Source: Microcaldota archaeon (GTDB lineage Archaea; Micrarchaeota; Micrarchaeia; Anstonellales; JAGGVH01). Taken from it: a stretch of 64,000 nt of DNA. The stretch is taken from positions 97,658-161,657 of the forward strand of contig JAHKLX010000015.1 of the NCBI GenBank assembly GCA_020854835.1, written 5' to 3'. Shown here piece after piece: positions 34,869 through 43,612 of this stretch; the stretch's first letter is position 1, and each line of letters starts with the position of its first letter. The position numbers were made by a program, and so were the translations under genes. A model generated the notes under the pieces. The model was given only the letters and a program-made list of their open reading frames with translations. It had not been told where the DNA came from and did not search any database.

Positions 34869-35270
34869 ATGAAAAAATGGTTCATAATATTTATGTTATT
34901 CATTGCTTTAAGCTTCGCACAATCTGGAGATCAGCCTTACATCATAACTGCTTTAAACGAGTGGAAATCAATTTTAATTAATGTTGGAACAACTTTGGCA
35001 GCAATTTTAGTTATCATAGGCGCTATAGTATATGGCATAAGTCAAATGCAACCTGCAGAAGTTCGCGGTAAATGGGAATCTACTGCTGTTGGTCTTGTTA
35101 TTGGAGGGATAGTTATTGCAGCAATCATCGGAGTTTCGGGATTAATAATTGATTTCTCGGGGGATATGTTTAAGTCAACTTCAGATGTTCAGGCAAATCA
35201 AGGAACATCACCTGCCCCTACTCCTCCCCAAACCCCTTTCATAGCGAATCCAGTTCCTGATGCGCAGTGA
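34869..35270 (+). CDS. VirB2/TrbC-like small membrane protein
   Basis: 133 residues. A signal peptide (MKKWFIIFMLFIALSFAQSG, cut likely after SFA) is followed by two spans, about 35-59 and 74-97, separated by a short charged loop, and then a Pro/Thr-rich tail. This is the topology of VirB2/TrbC pilin-type subunits of type IV secretion systems. Sequence identity to known ones is not evident, so this is inference from layout and from the multi-span gene that follows four bases later. GGTGAT precedes the ATG. Confidence 0.5.
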   Translation: MKKWFIIFMLFIALSFAQSGDQPYIITALNEWKSILINVGTTLAAILVIIGAIVYGISQMQPAEVRGKWESTAVGLVIGGIVIAAIIGVSGLIIDFSGDMFKSTSDVQANQGTSPAPTPPQTPFIANPVPDAQ

Positions 35271-35274
35271 TTAA

Positions 35275-36273
35275 ATGAGCGATATACTAATGGGGGCAGG
35301 GATTTTTAGCAATACTGCACTTGTAGCTACACTTGCAATAACTATCGCAGCGATTGCTATTGGTTTGGGTATTGCGTTAAAAAGCAAGAGAATTACTGAT
35401 TTTGGAAAAGAAGAGCTTTTCCAGGTTTTTATAACACTGGCTTTAATTGGAATAGTGGTTTCCCTTATCCAAGGGATTGACTCAACAGTTGATGCGGTTT
35501 ATACGGAATATACAAATCTTTCTTGCGATGAGTTTTCTTTTGTTAGTAGCGAAGTTCATACGAGCAAAGCAATTGATATGAGCATGTGTGTGTGTAACAA
35601 AACCCTTTTTTATTTAGATAATATATCTTTCAACATAATCCAAACTCAATTTATATTGGGGTATTTATCCAAGTTAGGCATGAATTTTGATGTTATTTCT
35701 GCCCAACCTTTTCATTCGTTAACGTATTATATAGATTATATGAATAATCATTTAACTCTTGCATTAAATACAAAATCTCTTGTAGTTTTAACACAGGTTA
35801 TTCTGCAAATGATAGCAGTTTTAGCAATTCCCACATTGTTTCCAATTGGTTTGTTTTTGAGATTATTTTTCCCGACTCGGAGATTGGGTGCGATTTTAAT
35901 AGCAATCAGTATTTGTTTTTATATTGTTTTTCCAACTATAATGCTGATGACATTTCCTGCTTTATCGACTACTCATTTTGATGAAGTTCCTTTTCAAGAA
36001 TTCAACAATAACCACAACTATGTTCCACAAACCGAACTTAACAGGGATGCACAATTATTGGATACTATAAATTCTATGAGCCGAACTTTAGTTGATGAGG
36101 ATATCATATCTCAAGCAAGTTTTGAGCTTAAAAAAGCAGAAATAATATTAAACACAATTTTCTTTTATTTCCTAATTACTTTATTTTTGGCTTTGGTCAC
36201 TTCTTTTGTTTTCACATGGGAGATCTTTAAACTTCTAAGTTCTCCGATGGTTGCAACATTATATTATATTTAG
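35275..36273 (+). CDS. Multi-span membrane protein, VirB6/TrbL-like topology
   Basis: 332 residues with six or so spans (about 10-32, 47-65, 165-190, 200-230, 285-310). A large loop carries several Cys (LSCDEFSF, SMCVCNKTL). The pairing with an upstream VirB2-like protein suggests the inner-membrane channel role of VirB6/TrbL, but similarity is by layout only. It starts four bases after the preceding stop. It has no strong ribosome site of its own and so is probably translated by coupling. Confidence 0.45.
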   Translation: MSDILMGAGIFSNTALVATLAITIAAIAIGLGIALKSKRITDFGKEELFQVFITLALIGIVVSLIQGIDSTVDAVYTEYTNLSCDEFSFVSSEVHTSKAIDMSMCVCNKTLFYLDNISFNIIQTQFILGYLSKLGMNFDVISAQPFHSLTYYIDYMNNHLTLALNTKSLVVLTQVILQMIAVLAIPTLFPIGLFLRLFFPTRRLGAILIAISICFYIVFPTIMLMTFPALSTTHFDEVPFQEFNNNHNYVPQTELNRDAQLLDTINSMSRTLVDEDIISQASFELKKAEIILNTIFFYFLITLFLALVTSFVFTWEIFKLLSSPMVATLYYI

Positions 36274-36282
36274 GTGATTTTT

Positions 36283-36831
36283 TTGAATGCAATAATTATT
36301 CACGGAGCTTATGGCAACCCGAACGAGAACTGGTTTCCATGGTTGAAAAAAGAACTGGAAAAGACAGGATGTACTGTTTCTGTTCCCAAGTTTCCGACTC
36401 CCGAGAACCAAACATTAGAGAGTTGGCTTAATGTTTTCAATGATTATGAAGATAAAATTGAAGGGTCAATTTTAATTGCCCACAGCTTAGGGGTACCATT
36501 TATTTTGAATATTTTAGAAAAAACAAATAAAAAAGTGAAAGCATGTTTTTTTGTTTCAGGGTTTGCAGGAAAATTGGGTAACTCTAAATTTGACGAAATC
36601 AATAAATCATTTCTAAAAGATTTTGATTGGGAAAAAATAAAGCAAAACTGCGAAGTGTTTTACGTGTTTCATTCAGACAACGATCCATATGTTGCTTTGA
36701 AAAAAGCAGAAGAATTAACATCTGATTTGGGTGTTCCCATGATTTTAGTTGAAGGTGCAGGCCATTTTAATTCTGCTGCAGGTTATGATAAGTTTGAAAT
36801 TCTTTTGAAAAATATAAAAATTGAATTGTGA
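36283..36831 (+). CDS. RBBP9/YdeN-family serine hydrolase
   Basis: 182 residues, small alpha/beta-hydrolase. IIHGAYGNPNENWFPWLKKE opens the fold. The nucleophile lies in LIAHSLGVPF (near 72), the acid in FHSDNDPYV and the His in EGAGHFNSAAGY. Substrates of this family are largely unknown. The start is a TTG at 36283: the GTG three codons upstream is within the GGTGA site that serves it. It follows the VirB6-like gene with nine bases between, possibly by chance. Confidence 0.82.
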   Translation: MNAIIIHGAYGNPNENWFPWLKKELEKTGCTVSVPKFPTPENQTLESWLNVFNDYEDKIEGSILIAHSLGVPFILNILEKTNKKVKACFFVSGFAGKLGNSKFDEINKSFLKDFDWEKIKQNCEVFYVFHSDNDPYVALKKAEELTSDLGVPMILVEGAGHFNSAAGYDKFEILLKNIKIEL

Positions 36832-36851
36832 AAACCTGGAACTCTGCACAT

Positions 36852-37877
36852 TTAATTGTATTCTCCGCCTTCTTCTGCTGTTTTTATCTTGAATAATTTT
36901 CTAAATTCTTTCATGGCCAAACCCAATGCTGGGCCGATCAACGGTGACAAAACACCTAACAGAATCATCCCTTTTAATGATTCGTTCAAACAAAGTTCTC
37001 CTTTTGAAACAATGTTGCTGAAAGTTTTTATTGCGCCATAAACTGGAACTTGAAAACTGTTGAATGCTATCAAATCTGCAAATCCTTTTTTTAATTTTGA
37101 ACTATTTTTTTGTATATTTAATTTTTTATATACTTTTTCCTCCCACCAACCATATATCCCACCAGTGGTTAAATTAGTGGCTACGGCAGACAACCTGGCT
37201 ATTAATAGCCCGAATAAAGTTGATCCTGAAACAACATCTAAAACTGCCCCTGCAACTGAACTGAATAGTGTTGTGCTTATGGTGTCAGCTAAAAATGCTT
37301 TTGATTTCTCTTTTTTCTCTGTTTGATAAAATTCTTGTGTTGGGTTTAGCTTGTCTGGCAATTTCGGCCTTGCCCCATTAAAATAGTTAGTTATGTTTTT
37401 CCTTTTTTTTCTTAACTCAGCTTCCCTCCTTAACAAAATTAAACCATCTTCTGCCCCTGTGCCCATTTCTGTAGTTAAATCAAAGTTTCTAAATATTTTT
37501 GTATCTGTCAAAGCCCCAGATCCCCAATCAAGTTCATATGTCCAGACATCTGACATTATAGTGTTTGTAGTATTCCAAAGAATTACTATATTAAAATCTG
37601 CTTTTTTTATTTCATTCTTTCTGAAAAGTTCAATTAAATATTTTTCAATAACTCCATTTTGTGTTCTGTCAAATTGTTCTTCAATCCCACCACACGGATA
37701 AACTATTGTTGGAACATTTTCAATTTTTAATTTCAATGGTTTGTAAAAAGCAGGTTTTTCAGGTTCATTTTTGGCTTTTAGAAAGGGAACAATATCTTTA
37801 ACATCGGTCAATAATAGTTTAGCGCAACTACTTTTAATTTTGGCTATTTTTCTAACCCGATTTTCTTGGGAAATCAT
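36852..37877 (-). CDS. AlaE-like domain membrane protein with extra N-terminal domain
   Basis: 341 residues. The C-terminal 145 match the pattern of the bacterial alanine exporter AlaE: KAFLADTISTTLFSSVAGAV, then ARLSAVATNLTTGGIYGWWEE, then GFADLIAFNSFQVPVYGAIK, with four spans. The first 190 residues are soluble and not recognised (FDRTQNGVIEKYLIELFRK; a beta-rich part). This domain union is unusual; AlaE proteins are about 150 residues. It may be an exporter with a sensor. The ATG lies 27.5 bases from a perfect TTTATAAA box. Confidence 0.6.
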   Translation of the reverse strand: MISQENRVRKIAKIKSSCAKLLLTDVKDIVPFLKAKNEPEKPAFYKPLKLKIENVPTIVYPCGGIEEQFDRTQNGVIEKYLIELFRKNEIKKADFNIVILWNTTNTIMSDVWTYELDWGSGALTDTKIFRNFDLTTEMGTGAEDGLILLRREAELRKKRKNITNYFNGARPKLPDKLNPTQEFYQTEKKEKSKAFLADTISTTLFSSVAGAVLDVVSGSTLFGLLIARLSAVATNLTTGGIYGWWEEKVYKKLNIQKNSSKLKKGFADLIAFNSFQVPVYGAIKTFSNIVSKGELCLNESLKGMILLGVLSPLIGPALGLAMKEFRKLFKIKTAEEGGEYN

Positions 37878-37900
37878 GTTATTATTTATGGTAATATAAG

Positions 37901-37908
37901 TTTATAAA
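37901..37908 (-). promoter_or_regulatory. TATA box for AlaE-like gene
   Basis: TTTATAAA centred 27.5 bases from the ATG at 37877 on the minus strand. Confidence 0.5.
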
Positions 37909-37930
37909 CTCTTCTCTTTTCAACCAAAAA

Positions 37931-39031
37931 TTACATCATATATCTTCCAAAATCATCATTTTTAATTATTTGATAATTGTCAAAAGCACGATTTGCGTAT
38001 GCAGAGGAACTTTTTCTTGAAGTGTTGTGTCCCCTGTTCCAATATGCAAATAATTTTTTAGCATCTTCGGGATTGGTTAAATCCAAGTGTTCGTTAAATC
38101 TGCTCTCTCTCCAGTCAACAATATATTTGATATATGCTGCAGTGGCATACATATAAAACTTCCATTCATCTTCTATGTTGTTAGCAAATCTTAAATTCAG
38201 AACATCATTAGGTATGGTTTTCAATTTACAAACAAGACTTATGGTTTCAGGTCTAATCTGTGTGGGCCCGACTTCGTTATGGCCCCCCATTTTCCACAAC
38301 TTTTTTCCTGTTGTGTAAAGATGTTTAAGTTCCATATTTAAATTATTTGAAACGTCCATATTTTCAGTCAGTATCAATGCAAGCATTATTTCTGCGGGCA
38401 CATCCATTGCATCTGCTGCTTCTCGCACTGCCTCACATATTGTAGTTGGTTTTATACTGCTCTTTCTATCTAGTTTTGAAATATATGTCGTAGTGTCAGG
38501 AGTCCAAACATCAACATCCTTTTTTGAATTTTTTTCAATGTCTCGAATTATTTGGGATTCTGGTGGAGTTTGGATTTTTGGAGTAGAAGCAAGTATGCCC
38601 TCTCGTTTTTTTAATTCAGAGTCCATAAATGAAACTAATTCTGGAGTAATTTCATCATTTTGATTATTCAATCTAAATAAGATACAATAAACCCTAATAC
38701 CTTTTTTTGTCACTTCTCCTAATCTGCCATCAACACCGTCTTTTTTCGGACCAAATTTTCCAAGATCCAAACCAATAGATACTAATTGTTTTTGAACCCA
38801 TGCAATTTCGAGTACAGCCAGCATTTTCGAATCAACATAATCTCCTCCGCCCAATCCAAAATCCCTTCTGAATTTTCTAACCGCTTGAAGGGTATTATTT
38901 CCAAAAATGCCATCAATTTTTCCCAATCCATATTCTGGACCAAGATCAGTTAATTTTTGTTGCATTAATTTAACATTTTCTCCTTTTGCTCCTTGAACAA
39001 GTGTTTGAGTATTAGCTAAAGTTTTCGCCAT
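37931..39031 (-). CDS. Peptidoglycan-binding and lysozyme-like protein
   Basis: 366 residues. Residues 10-60 are a PG_binding_1 domain (KLMQQKLTDLG, DGIFGNNTLQAVRKFRRDFG), and a second divergent copy lies near 76-140 (DGVDGRLGEVTKKGIRVY). The C-terminal 170 look like a lysozyme/SLT fold: AEIMLALILTENMD with the candidate acid Glu near 223, GPTQIRPET near 255 and an AAYIKYI helix. This would cleave glycan strands of peptidoglycan, which archaea lack. No signal peptide is visible. GGGGTGGAAAT precedes the ATG. Confidence 0.75.
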   Translation of the reverse strand: MAKTLANTQTLVQGAKGENVKLMQQKLTDLGPEYGLGKIDGIFGNNTLQAVRKFRRDFGLGGGDYVDSKMLAVLEIAWVQKQLVSIGLDLGKFGPKKDGVDGRLGEVTKKGIRVYCILFRLNNQNDEITPELVSFMDSELKKREGILASTPKIQTPPESQIIRDIEKNSKKDVDVWTPDTTTYISKLDRKSSIKPTTICEAVREAADAMDVPAEIMLALILTENMDVSNNLNMELKHLYTTGKKLWKMGGHNEVGPTQIRPETISLVCKLKTIPNDVLNLRFANNIEDEWKFYMYATAAYIKYIVDWRESRFNEHLDLTNPEDAKKLFAYWNRGHNTSRKSSSAYANRAFDNYQIIKNDDFGRYMM

Positions 39032-39038
39032 ATTTCCA

Positions 39039-39060
39039 CCCCAATATATATGATATGGGG
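39039..39060. promoter_or_regulatory. Possible operator at the lysozyme-like gene promoter
   Basis: Inverted repeat CCCCA, 12 bases of alternating A/T, TGGGG. It lies between the TATA-like box (about 39069-39076) and the ribosome site of the lysozyme-like gene. Such placement would block transcription if a dimeric regulator bound. No regulator is known. Confidence 0.25.
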
Positions 39061-39070
39061 AGAGAAAAAC

Positions 39071-39862
39071 TTATAATTCTGTTTCTACTTTTCCAATTAG
39101 TTTTTCAATACTCCTATCCAGATCGACACCCCATTTCTTACAAACTTTTCTGAAATTAAACATGTCTCTTTCCAAGAATTCTCTTGCTTTTGGATGTTTT
39201 AATGATACAGTTTGACTTAAATCTATTATGACTGGGCCTTTCCTAGATACAATAATATTATACTCACTTAAATCTGCATGAACCAAACCAATTTCATGCA
39301 TTTTTTTAATATCCTCTAAAACCTTTTTGAAAAAATCATCAACATCCAAACCCAATCCTTCCATATAACTCTTATCGCAGTAGTTGAGAGTGGGAAACGG
39401 CAGTCCTTTTTCACCAACAAAATTCATGATCAAAACATTGTTCTTATATGCGATTGGTTCAGGAACAGAAACGCCTGCTAAAAATGCTGCTTTTAAGTTT
39501 ATATATTCTTTTCTTGTCCATATTTTTATGAATTCGTGTTGTGTTTTTTTGATATTTTTAAACCGCGGATCTCCAATTATATAATCCTGCATACTTCTAA
39601 ATGAAGTTGTTTCAATTCGGTATATCTTAACTGCAAAATATCTAAGAGGTTTTTCATCTTTCATTTTAACTCCTCGAAAGACATTTGCTTCTTTCCCCAT
39701 TTTAACAGGACAGTCTACTTTGTCAAAAAGTCGCTTTCCCAAAAACGTAGACAGTATCTTTAATGTTTCCCTGTCAAAAACTCTTGCTTCGATTCGTCGT
39801 CTAACATCACGAGTTTTAACTTCTTTTTTTGGAAGTTTTTTCTTTGATTGTTTCATTGCCAT
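39071..39862 (-). CDS. rio1: RIO1-type serine kinase/ATPase
   Basis: 263 residues. The ATP loop is VKMGKEANVFRG near 53, the catalytic Lys is in AVKIYRIETTSF, the catalytic Asp in LVHADLSEYNIIV and the metal-binding Asp in VIIDLSQTVSLKHP. These define Rio1, which acts in late 40S/30S ribosome maturation. The N-terminal winged helix of Rio2 is absent. The first 15 codons overlap the end of the membrane-protein gene upstream by 47 bases; no ribosome site is seen for the ATG. Confidence 0.92.
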   Translation of the reverse strand: MAMKQSKKKLPKKEVKTRDVRRRIEARVFDRETLKILSTFLGKRLFDKVDCPVKMGKEANVFRGVKMKDEKPLRYFAVKIYRIETTSFRSMQDYIIGDPRFKNIKKTQHEFIKIWTRKEYINLKAAFLAGVSVPEPIAYKNNVLIMNFVGEKGLPFPTLNYCDKSYMEGLGLDVDDFFKKVLEDIKKMHEIGLVHADLSEYNIIVSRKGPVIIDLSQTVSLKHPKAREFLERDMFNFRKVCKKWGVDLDRSIEKLIGKVETEL

Positions 39863-40469
39863 TATTGTTTATTTTAAAATCAATGTTTAAAATAGTGACG
39901 ATTTCAAAAAAAGCCAAATGGGCCATGGTCAACACCCCTCCAATCAAAATAATAAACAAACTTATTATACCATTGTTATTAATTGTTAGGGTAAATGAGT
40001 TTTCAATATTGTGGAAAAATAAAAACAGCGGACGCGTTATATCATACCAACTTATGAAACCCATCAAATGTCCAAAGAAAAGGGAATAATAAACAACTAA
40101 TCTGATATTCAAGATTAAATTTTTATATTTTGTAAATTTTTCTGAACATTCTTCAAGTAGAACACAAAATCCAACCCATAGATTGATCCATAAAAATGAA
40201 GCAAGAGGTGGCCCCCAAATCCCAAAATTAACAAAAATCCAACGTGCGGCAACATTGCCTTCTCTCATTGGATTGTTCACAACCCCTAACGCAGTTGTTG
40301 TAATATCTAGGGTTCCAAAAATAAACCACAAAATGAGAGGTATTGCAATTGGCATTAGAAGGTTTAATTTTTTTCTCACACTGTAAACAATTAACCAAAT
40401 TAATGCAGTGAACAAAATAGCCAGAATAGTAATTGCTTGGGCCCCCATCCTTATATCTAAAAATTCCAC
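39816..40469 (-). CDS. Hypothetical multi-span membrane protein
   Basis: 217 residues with six or so spans and a basic, Lys-rich tail (KINNNGNETIKEKTSKKRS). No family recognised. Spans are about 10-28, 37-56, 82-105, 120-140 and 163-188, with polar residues in LWFIFGTLDITTTALGVV. GTG at 40469 is 26 bases from a TTTATTAA box (40491-40498), so a leaderless GTG start is likely. The tail overlaps the rio1 start by 47 bases in another frame. Confidence 0.55.
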   Translation of the reverse strand: MEFLDIRMGAQAITILAILFTALIWLIVYSVRKKLNLLMPIAIPLILWFIFGTLDITTTALGVVNNPMREGNVAARWIFVNFGIWGPPLASFLWINLWVGFCVLLEECSEKFTKYKNLILNIRLVVYYSLFFGHLMGFISWYDITRPLFLFFHNIENSFTLTINNNGIISLFIILIGGVLTMAHLAFFEIVTILNIDFKINNNGNETIKEKTSKKRS

Positions 40470-40557
40470 ACATTTTATTTTTACTAATACTTTATTAACA
40501 GTATGGCTTTTTTATAATTTAATTTGCTTAATTTCATCGCAATGACAAAAACAAATG

Positions 40558-40565
40558 TTTTTAAC
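40558..40565 (+). promoter_or_regulatory. TATA box for DUF63-dphB operon
   Basis: TTTTTAAC centred 26.5 bases before the ATG at 40588. Confidence 0.5.
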
Positions 40566-40587
40566 TTATTACTGCTAAAATTTTTTT

Positions 40588-41478
40588 ATGATTGATTTTA
40601 TCAAAACATATTTTTGGGATTATTTATGGCTCCATAAAGGATATAATCTATATAATACTGTTGCCTATGCAATCATAGCGTTAGTAGCTTTATTTTTTTT
40701 ATATAAATGGTTTAGAAAAAACCATAAAATAGACAACAAATTTTTAACTGCTTTAATTTCTTTTATTCTTTTTGGAAGTACTTTCAGAGTTGTTGTGGAT
40801 AGTTATGACATTTTTGGTGGAACATCGAGGGCAGGGGAATATATTGCTTCAGGAGGTTTTTTTGCCCCCTTATATGAATTTATCGCATCAACAAATATCT
40901 ATAATTATTCTCCAATAACTGTAACCCCTGGCATATATATACTAACAGCATTTTTATTCTTAATATCAATACTCATAGAAAGAAAATTCAAGATTTCTGC
41001 GTGGATGATTGGAGGAATTCTTTGGGTCATTCATTTTATCATTTTAATACCCTTAATAACATATCCTGCATATTTAATGGCAATAATTTTACTGGCATCT
41101 TTGGCAACATTATTTGTGTATTTTGTTTTGAAAAAAGATATAGAAGATAAGAATTATATGTTGGGTGTTTTTGGGCATGCTCTCGATGGGGCAGGAACAT
41201 TTATTATAATTGATGTGTTCAACAAGCTTGAACCTGCATGTAAACTCTTGGGAAGATGTTATGGTGAACAGCATGTTTTACCTGGTTTTTTAGGAGATAA
41301 TTATGGTTACATTCTTTTTTTTGCATTAAAAGTTTTAATTTCTGCAATTGCAGTAAAAATCATAGTTGATGAGAAAAAAATTACAAAAGAAGACGCATTA
41401 TTTTTTATCGCAGTTTTAATGACACTTGGTTTGGCACCGGGCGTTAGAAATATGCTCAGAATAATGGTTGGAGCATAA
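40588..41478 (+). CDS. DUF63 family membrane protein
   Basis: 296 residues with about eight spans. GSTFRVVVDSYDIFGGT near 68 and GHALDGAGTFIIIDVFNKLEP near 195-215 are the conserved family segments. DUF63 is an archaeal integral membrane family without established function; it may be a membrane enzyme, given the conserved Asp and Glu within spans. It heads a two-gene operon with dphB, 14 bases apart. Confidence 0.82.
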   Translation: MIDFIKTYFWDYLWLHKGYNLYNTVAYAIIALVALFFLYKWFRKNHKIDNKFLTALISFILFGSTFRVVVDSYDIFGGTSRAGEYIASGGFFAPLYEFIASTNIYNYSPITVTPGIYILTAFLFLISILIERKFKISAWMIGGILWVIHFIILIPLITYPAYLMAIILLASLATLFVYFVLKKDIEDKNYMLGVFGHALDGAGTFIIIDVFNKLEPACKLLGRCYGEQHVLPGFLGDNYGYILFFALKVLISAIAVKIIVDEKKITKEDALFFIAVLMTLGLAPGVRNMLRIMVGA

Positions 41479-41492
41479 TCTAAGGTGTTTGT

Positions 41493-42236
41493 ATGCTATA
41501 TCTTATTGGAATGGGTTTGAAAGATGAAAAAGACATATCCTTAAGAGGTTATGAGCTATTGCAACAAGCCGATTTTATTTTTGTTGATCGGTATACGCAT
41601 ATAATTGAAGATGATGTTTTAAATCGACTTGAGGAAAAATTAAATAAAAAAATAATTAAACTTGGTAGGGAGATTTTAGAGGATGAAACAGAGGTTATAA
41701 AAGATGCGAAACAAAAAAAAGTTGTTTTGCTTGTTGGAGGTGATCCGCTTGTTGCCACAACACACATTTCTTTATTGCAGACGTGCATCAATAAACAAAT
41801 ACCTTATTCTATTATCCATTCGAGCTCAATTTTATCTGCAGCAATTGGAGAATCAGGTTTGCAAACATATAAATTTGGAAAATCTGCCACATTAACTTTT
41901 TGGTATGAAAATTACCAACCCACAACTCCTTATAATGTTATAAATTCAAATCAATCTCTTGGTTTGCATACAATTCTTTTTATTGATTTAAAAGATCAAG
42001 AACCAATGGATTTTGAGACTATAAAAGAAATATTTGAAAAAATGGAGAACAAGGAACAAGGAACATTATTAAACAATTTAAAGGCTCTTGTTTTATCACG
42101 AGTAGGTTATTCTGATCAAAAATTAACGTTTGGGAAATTAACTAATTTAAAAAATGTTGGAAAACCCCCTTTTATTTTAATAATACCTGGAAAACTTCAT
42201 TTCACTGAAGAGGAGTGGTTGAATAATTTTAAATAG
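41493..42236 (+). CDS. dphB: Diphthine synthase
   Basis: SAM-dependent methyltransferase of the tetrapyrrole methylase fold, 247 residues. It methylates the elongation factor 2 histidine side chain during diphthamide synthesis. LYLIGMGLKDEKDISLRG opens the enzyme, VVLLVGGDPLVATTH near 75 is the SAM loop, and SSSILSAAIGESGLQTYKFG follows near 109. Preceded by GGTG five bases before the ATG. Confidence 0.92.
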   Translation: MLYLIGMGLKDEKDISLRGYELLQQADFIFVDRYTHIIEDDVLNRLEEKLNKKIIKLGREILEDETEVIKDAKQKKVVLLVGGDPLVATTHISLLQTCINKQIPYSIIHSSSILSAAIGESGLQTYKFGKSATLTFWYENYQPTTPYNVINSNQSLGLHTILFIDLKDQEPMDFETIKEIFEKMENKEQGTLLNNLKALVLSRVGYSDQKLTFGKLTNLKNVGKPPFILIIPGKLHFTEEEWLNNFK

Positions 42237-42238
42237 TT

Positions 42239-42940
42239 TTACTTTTCTATTTCAAAAAAAACGAGTTCATCTGGTAAAAATCTTATATTGTAAGAATATA
42301 CTGGTTCATATGCAATTCTTCTGCTTGTTTTGTTTTCCATATTAATTTCTAGGGGACCTTTTTTAACTAGTAAACAAATTGGTTTACCCCTTGTTTTTTT
42401 ATATTTTGTATAATAATCAAACTCATGTTTCTGTATATGCTCTGCAATTTCTTTACAATTTAGAATATTTGTTTTTATTCCTCTGACAAAAATATTAAAT
42501 GATGTGAATATCAAAATCCCTTCATCATTCAGTGCGTCATACATTTTTATAATATCCTCAACCGGAGTTTCAACAAAATTTAAACCAAAAAAACATGTTA
42601 TTATATCTGCTTTAGGGATGGTGCATACATCTATATTCCCCCAACGCAATTCAAAATCTCTGAATTTCATATTATCTGCATTAAAATCTATGCCTATTCC
42701 CCCCAACCCAAATTTTTTACAACCTTCTTTTAATGCAATTCCTTCGCCACAACAAGCATCAACCCACACACTCCCTGGTTTGAATTGTGAAAATATAATT
42801 TCTAAAGGGAATCCAAAATTGTTTTTAAATTTTTCAGAATATTCTTGAAAAGATCTATAATCTTTGTAAGGTAGGTCATTTTCAGAACGAACATTATGTA
42901 TTGTTCTTTTCAAAAAACTTCTAAAAATGTTATTTTTCAT
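42239..42940 (-). CDS. Class I SAM-dependent methyltransferase
   Basis: 233 residues. Motif I is WVDACCGEGIALKEG near 56, then GIGIDFNADNMKF and CFFGLNFVETPVEDIIKMYDAL near 110-131. Target is unknown. The C-terminal part (about 180-233) is short and basic. The ATG lies 27.5 bases from a TTTATAAT-type box on the minus strand. Stops two bases after the dphB stop on the opposite strand. Confidence 0.75.
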   Translation of the reverse strand: MKNNIFRSFLKRTIHNVRSENDLPYKDYRSFQEYSEKFKNNFGFPLEIIFSQFKPGSVWVDACCGEGIALKEGCKKFGLGGIGIDFNADNMKFRDFELRWGNIDVCTIPKADIITCFFGLNFVETPVEDIIKMYDALNDEGILIFTSFNIFVRGIKTNILNCKEIAEHIQKHEFDYYTKYKKTRGKPICLLVKKGPLEINMENKTSRRIAYEPVYSYNIRFLPDELVFFEIEK

Positions 42941-42982
42941 AAATGGGATTATTTAGGGATAGTTTTATAATTAGTGTTATTT

Positions 42983-43561
42983 TTATTGGTAAATTGTATC
43001 ATATGGTCGGTAATATTCGAAAGTTTTTTTAATTAAAAATTTAGCAAATAAAAAGCCAATTATCAAACCTCCCAAATGTGCTGCATGTCCAATTCCATCG
43101 TCTAAAAACATAGTTCCAAATTCAAACAACCCATAGATTATAGCTGCGGTTTTTCCACTTAGGCCGACTGGAAAAAATAACATGTATAATTTTGCATCGG
43201 GATATAATACAACAAATGCGCCCAGTATTCCATAAACCGCTCCACTAGCCCCCACAGCAGGAATCATGCCTATAACGCCCATTTGTGCCATTGCCAAATA
43301 CAGCAAGTTTCCTGCTAATCCGCACACAATAAACAAAACAAAAAGATTAGTTTTTTTTTCAACAGATTTGCCAAAAATAAACAAACCATACATATTTACA
43401 AATAGGTGAAAAAAACCAATATGAAGGAACATTGATGTAAAAAATCTCCAAATCTCAAAAGGTCTTGAGGGATCAAACATAAACAATTCCGTAAATCCTG
43501 GAATGGTGTATTGTAAAATATGAATTAAAACATTTAAACCCACTAATATTTCAACTATCAT
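42983..43561 (-). CDS. Rhomboid-family intramembrane serine protease
   Basis: 192 residues and six spans. The catalytic Ser lies in VGASGAVYGILGAF near 104 and the His in GHAAHLGGLIIGFLFAK near 158. The HxxxN-type motif of the oxyanion region is HLFVNMYGLFIFG near 56. Rhomboids cleave transmembrane segments of other proteins; substrates cannot be inferred. ATG 26.5 bases from the box shared with the CNNM gene. Confidence 0.9.
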   Translation of the reverse strand: MIVEILVGLNVLIHILQYTIPGFTELFMFDPSRPFEIWRFFTSMFLHIGFFHLFVNMYGLFIFGKSVEKKTNLFVLFIVCGLAGNLLYLAMAQMGVIGMIPAVGASGAVYGILGAFVVLYPDAKLYMLFFPVGLSGKTAAIIYGLFEFGTMFLDDGIGHAAHLGGLIIGFLFAKFLIKKTFEYYRPYDTIYQ

Positions 43562-43582
43562 AATATTTCAATAAAACAGATA

Positions 43583-43592
43583 GTTTATAAAG
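43583..43592. promoter_or_regulatory. TATA box shared by rhomboid and CNNM genes
   Basis: GTTTATAAAG with TTTATAAA centred at 43587.5: 26.5 bases from the rhomboid ATG (minus) and 25.5 from the CNNM ATG (plus). Only 51 bases lie between the two starts. Confidence 0.6.
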
Positions 43593-43612
43593 TTTTTTTT
43601 AGTTATACGTAT

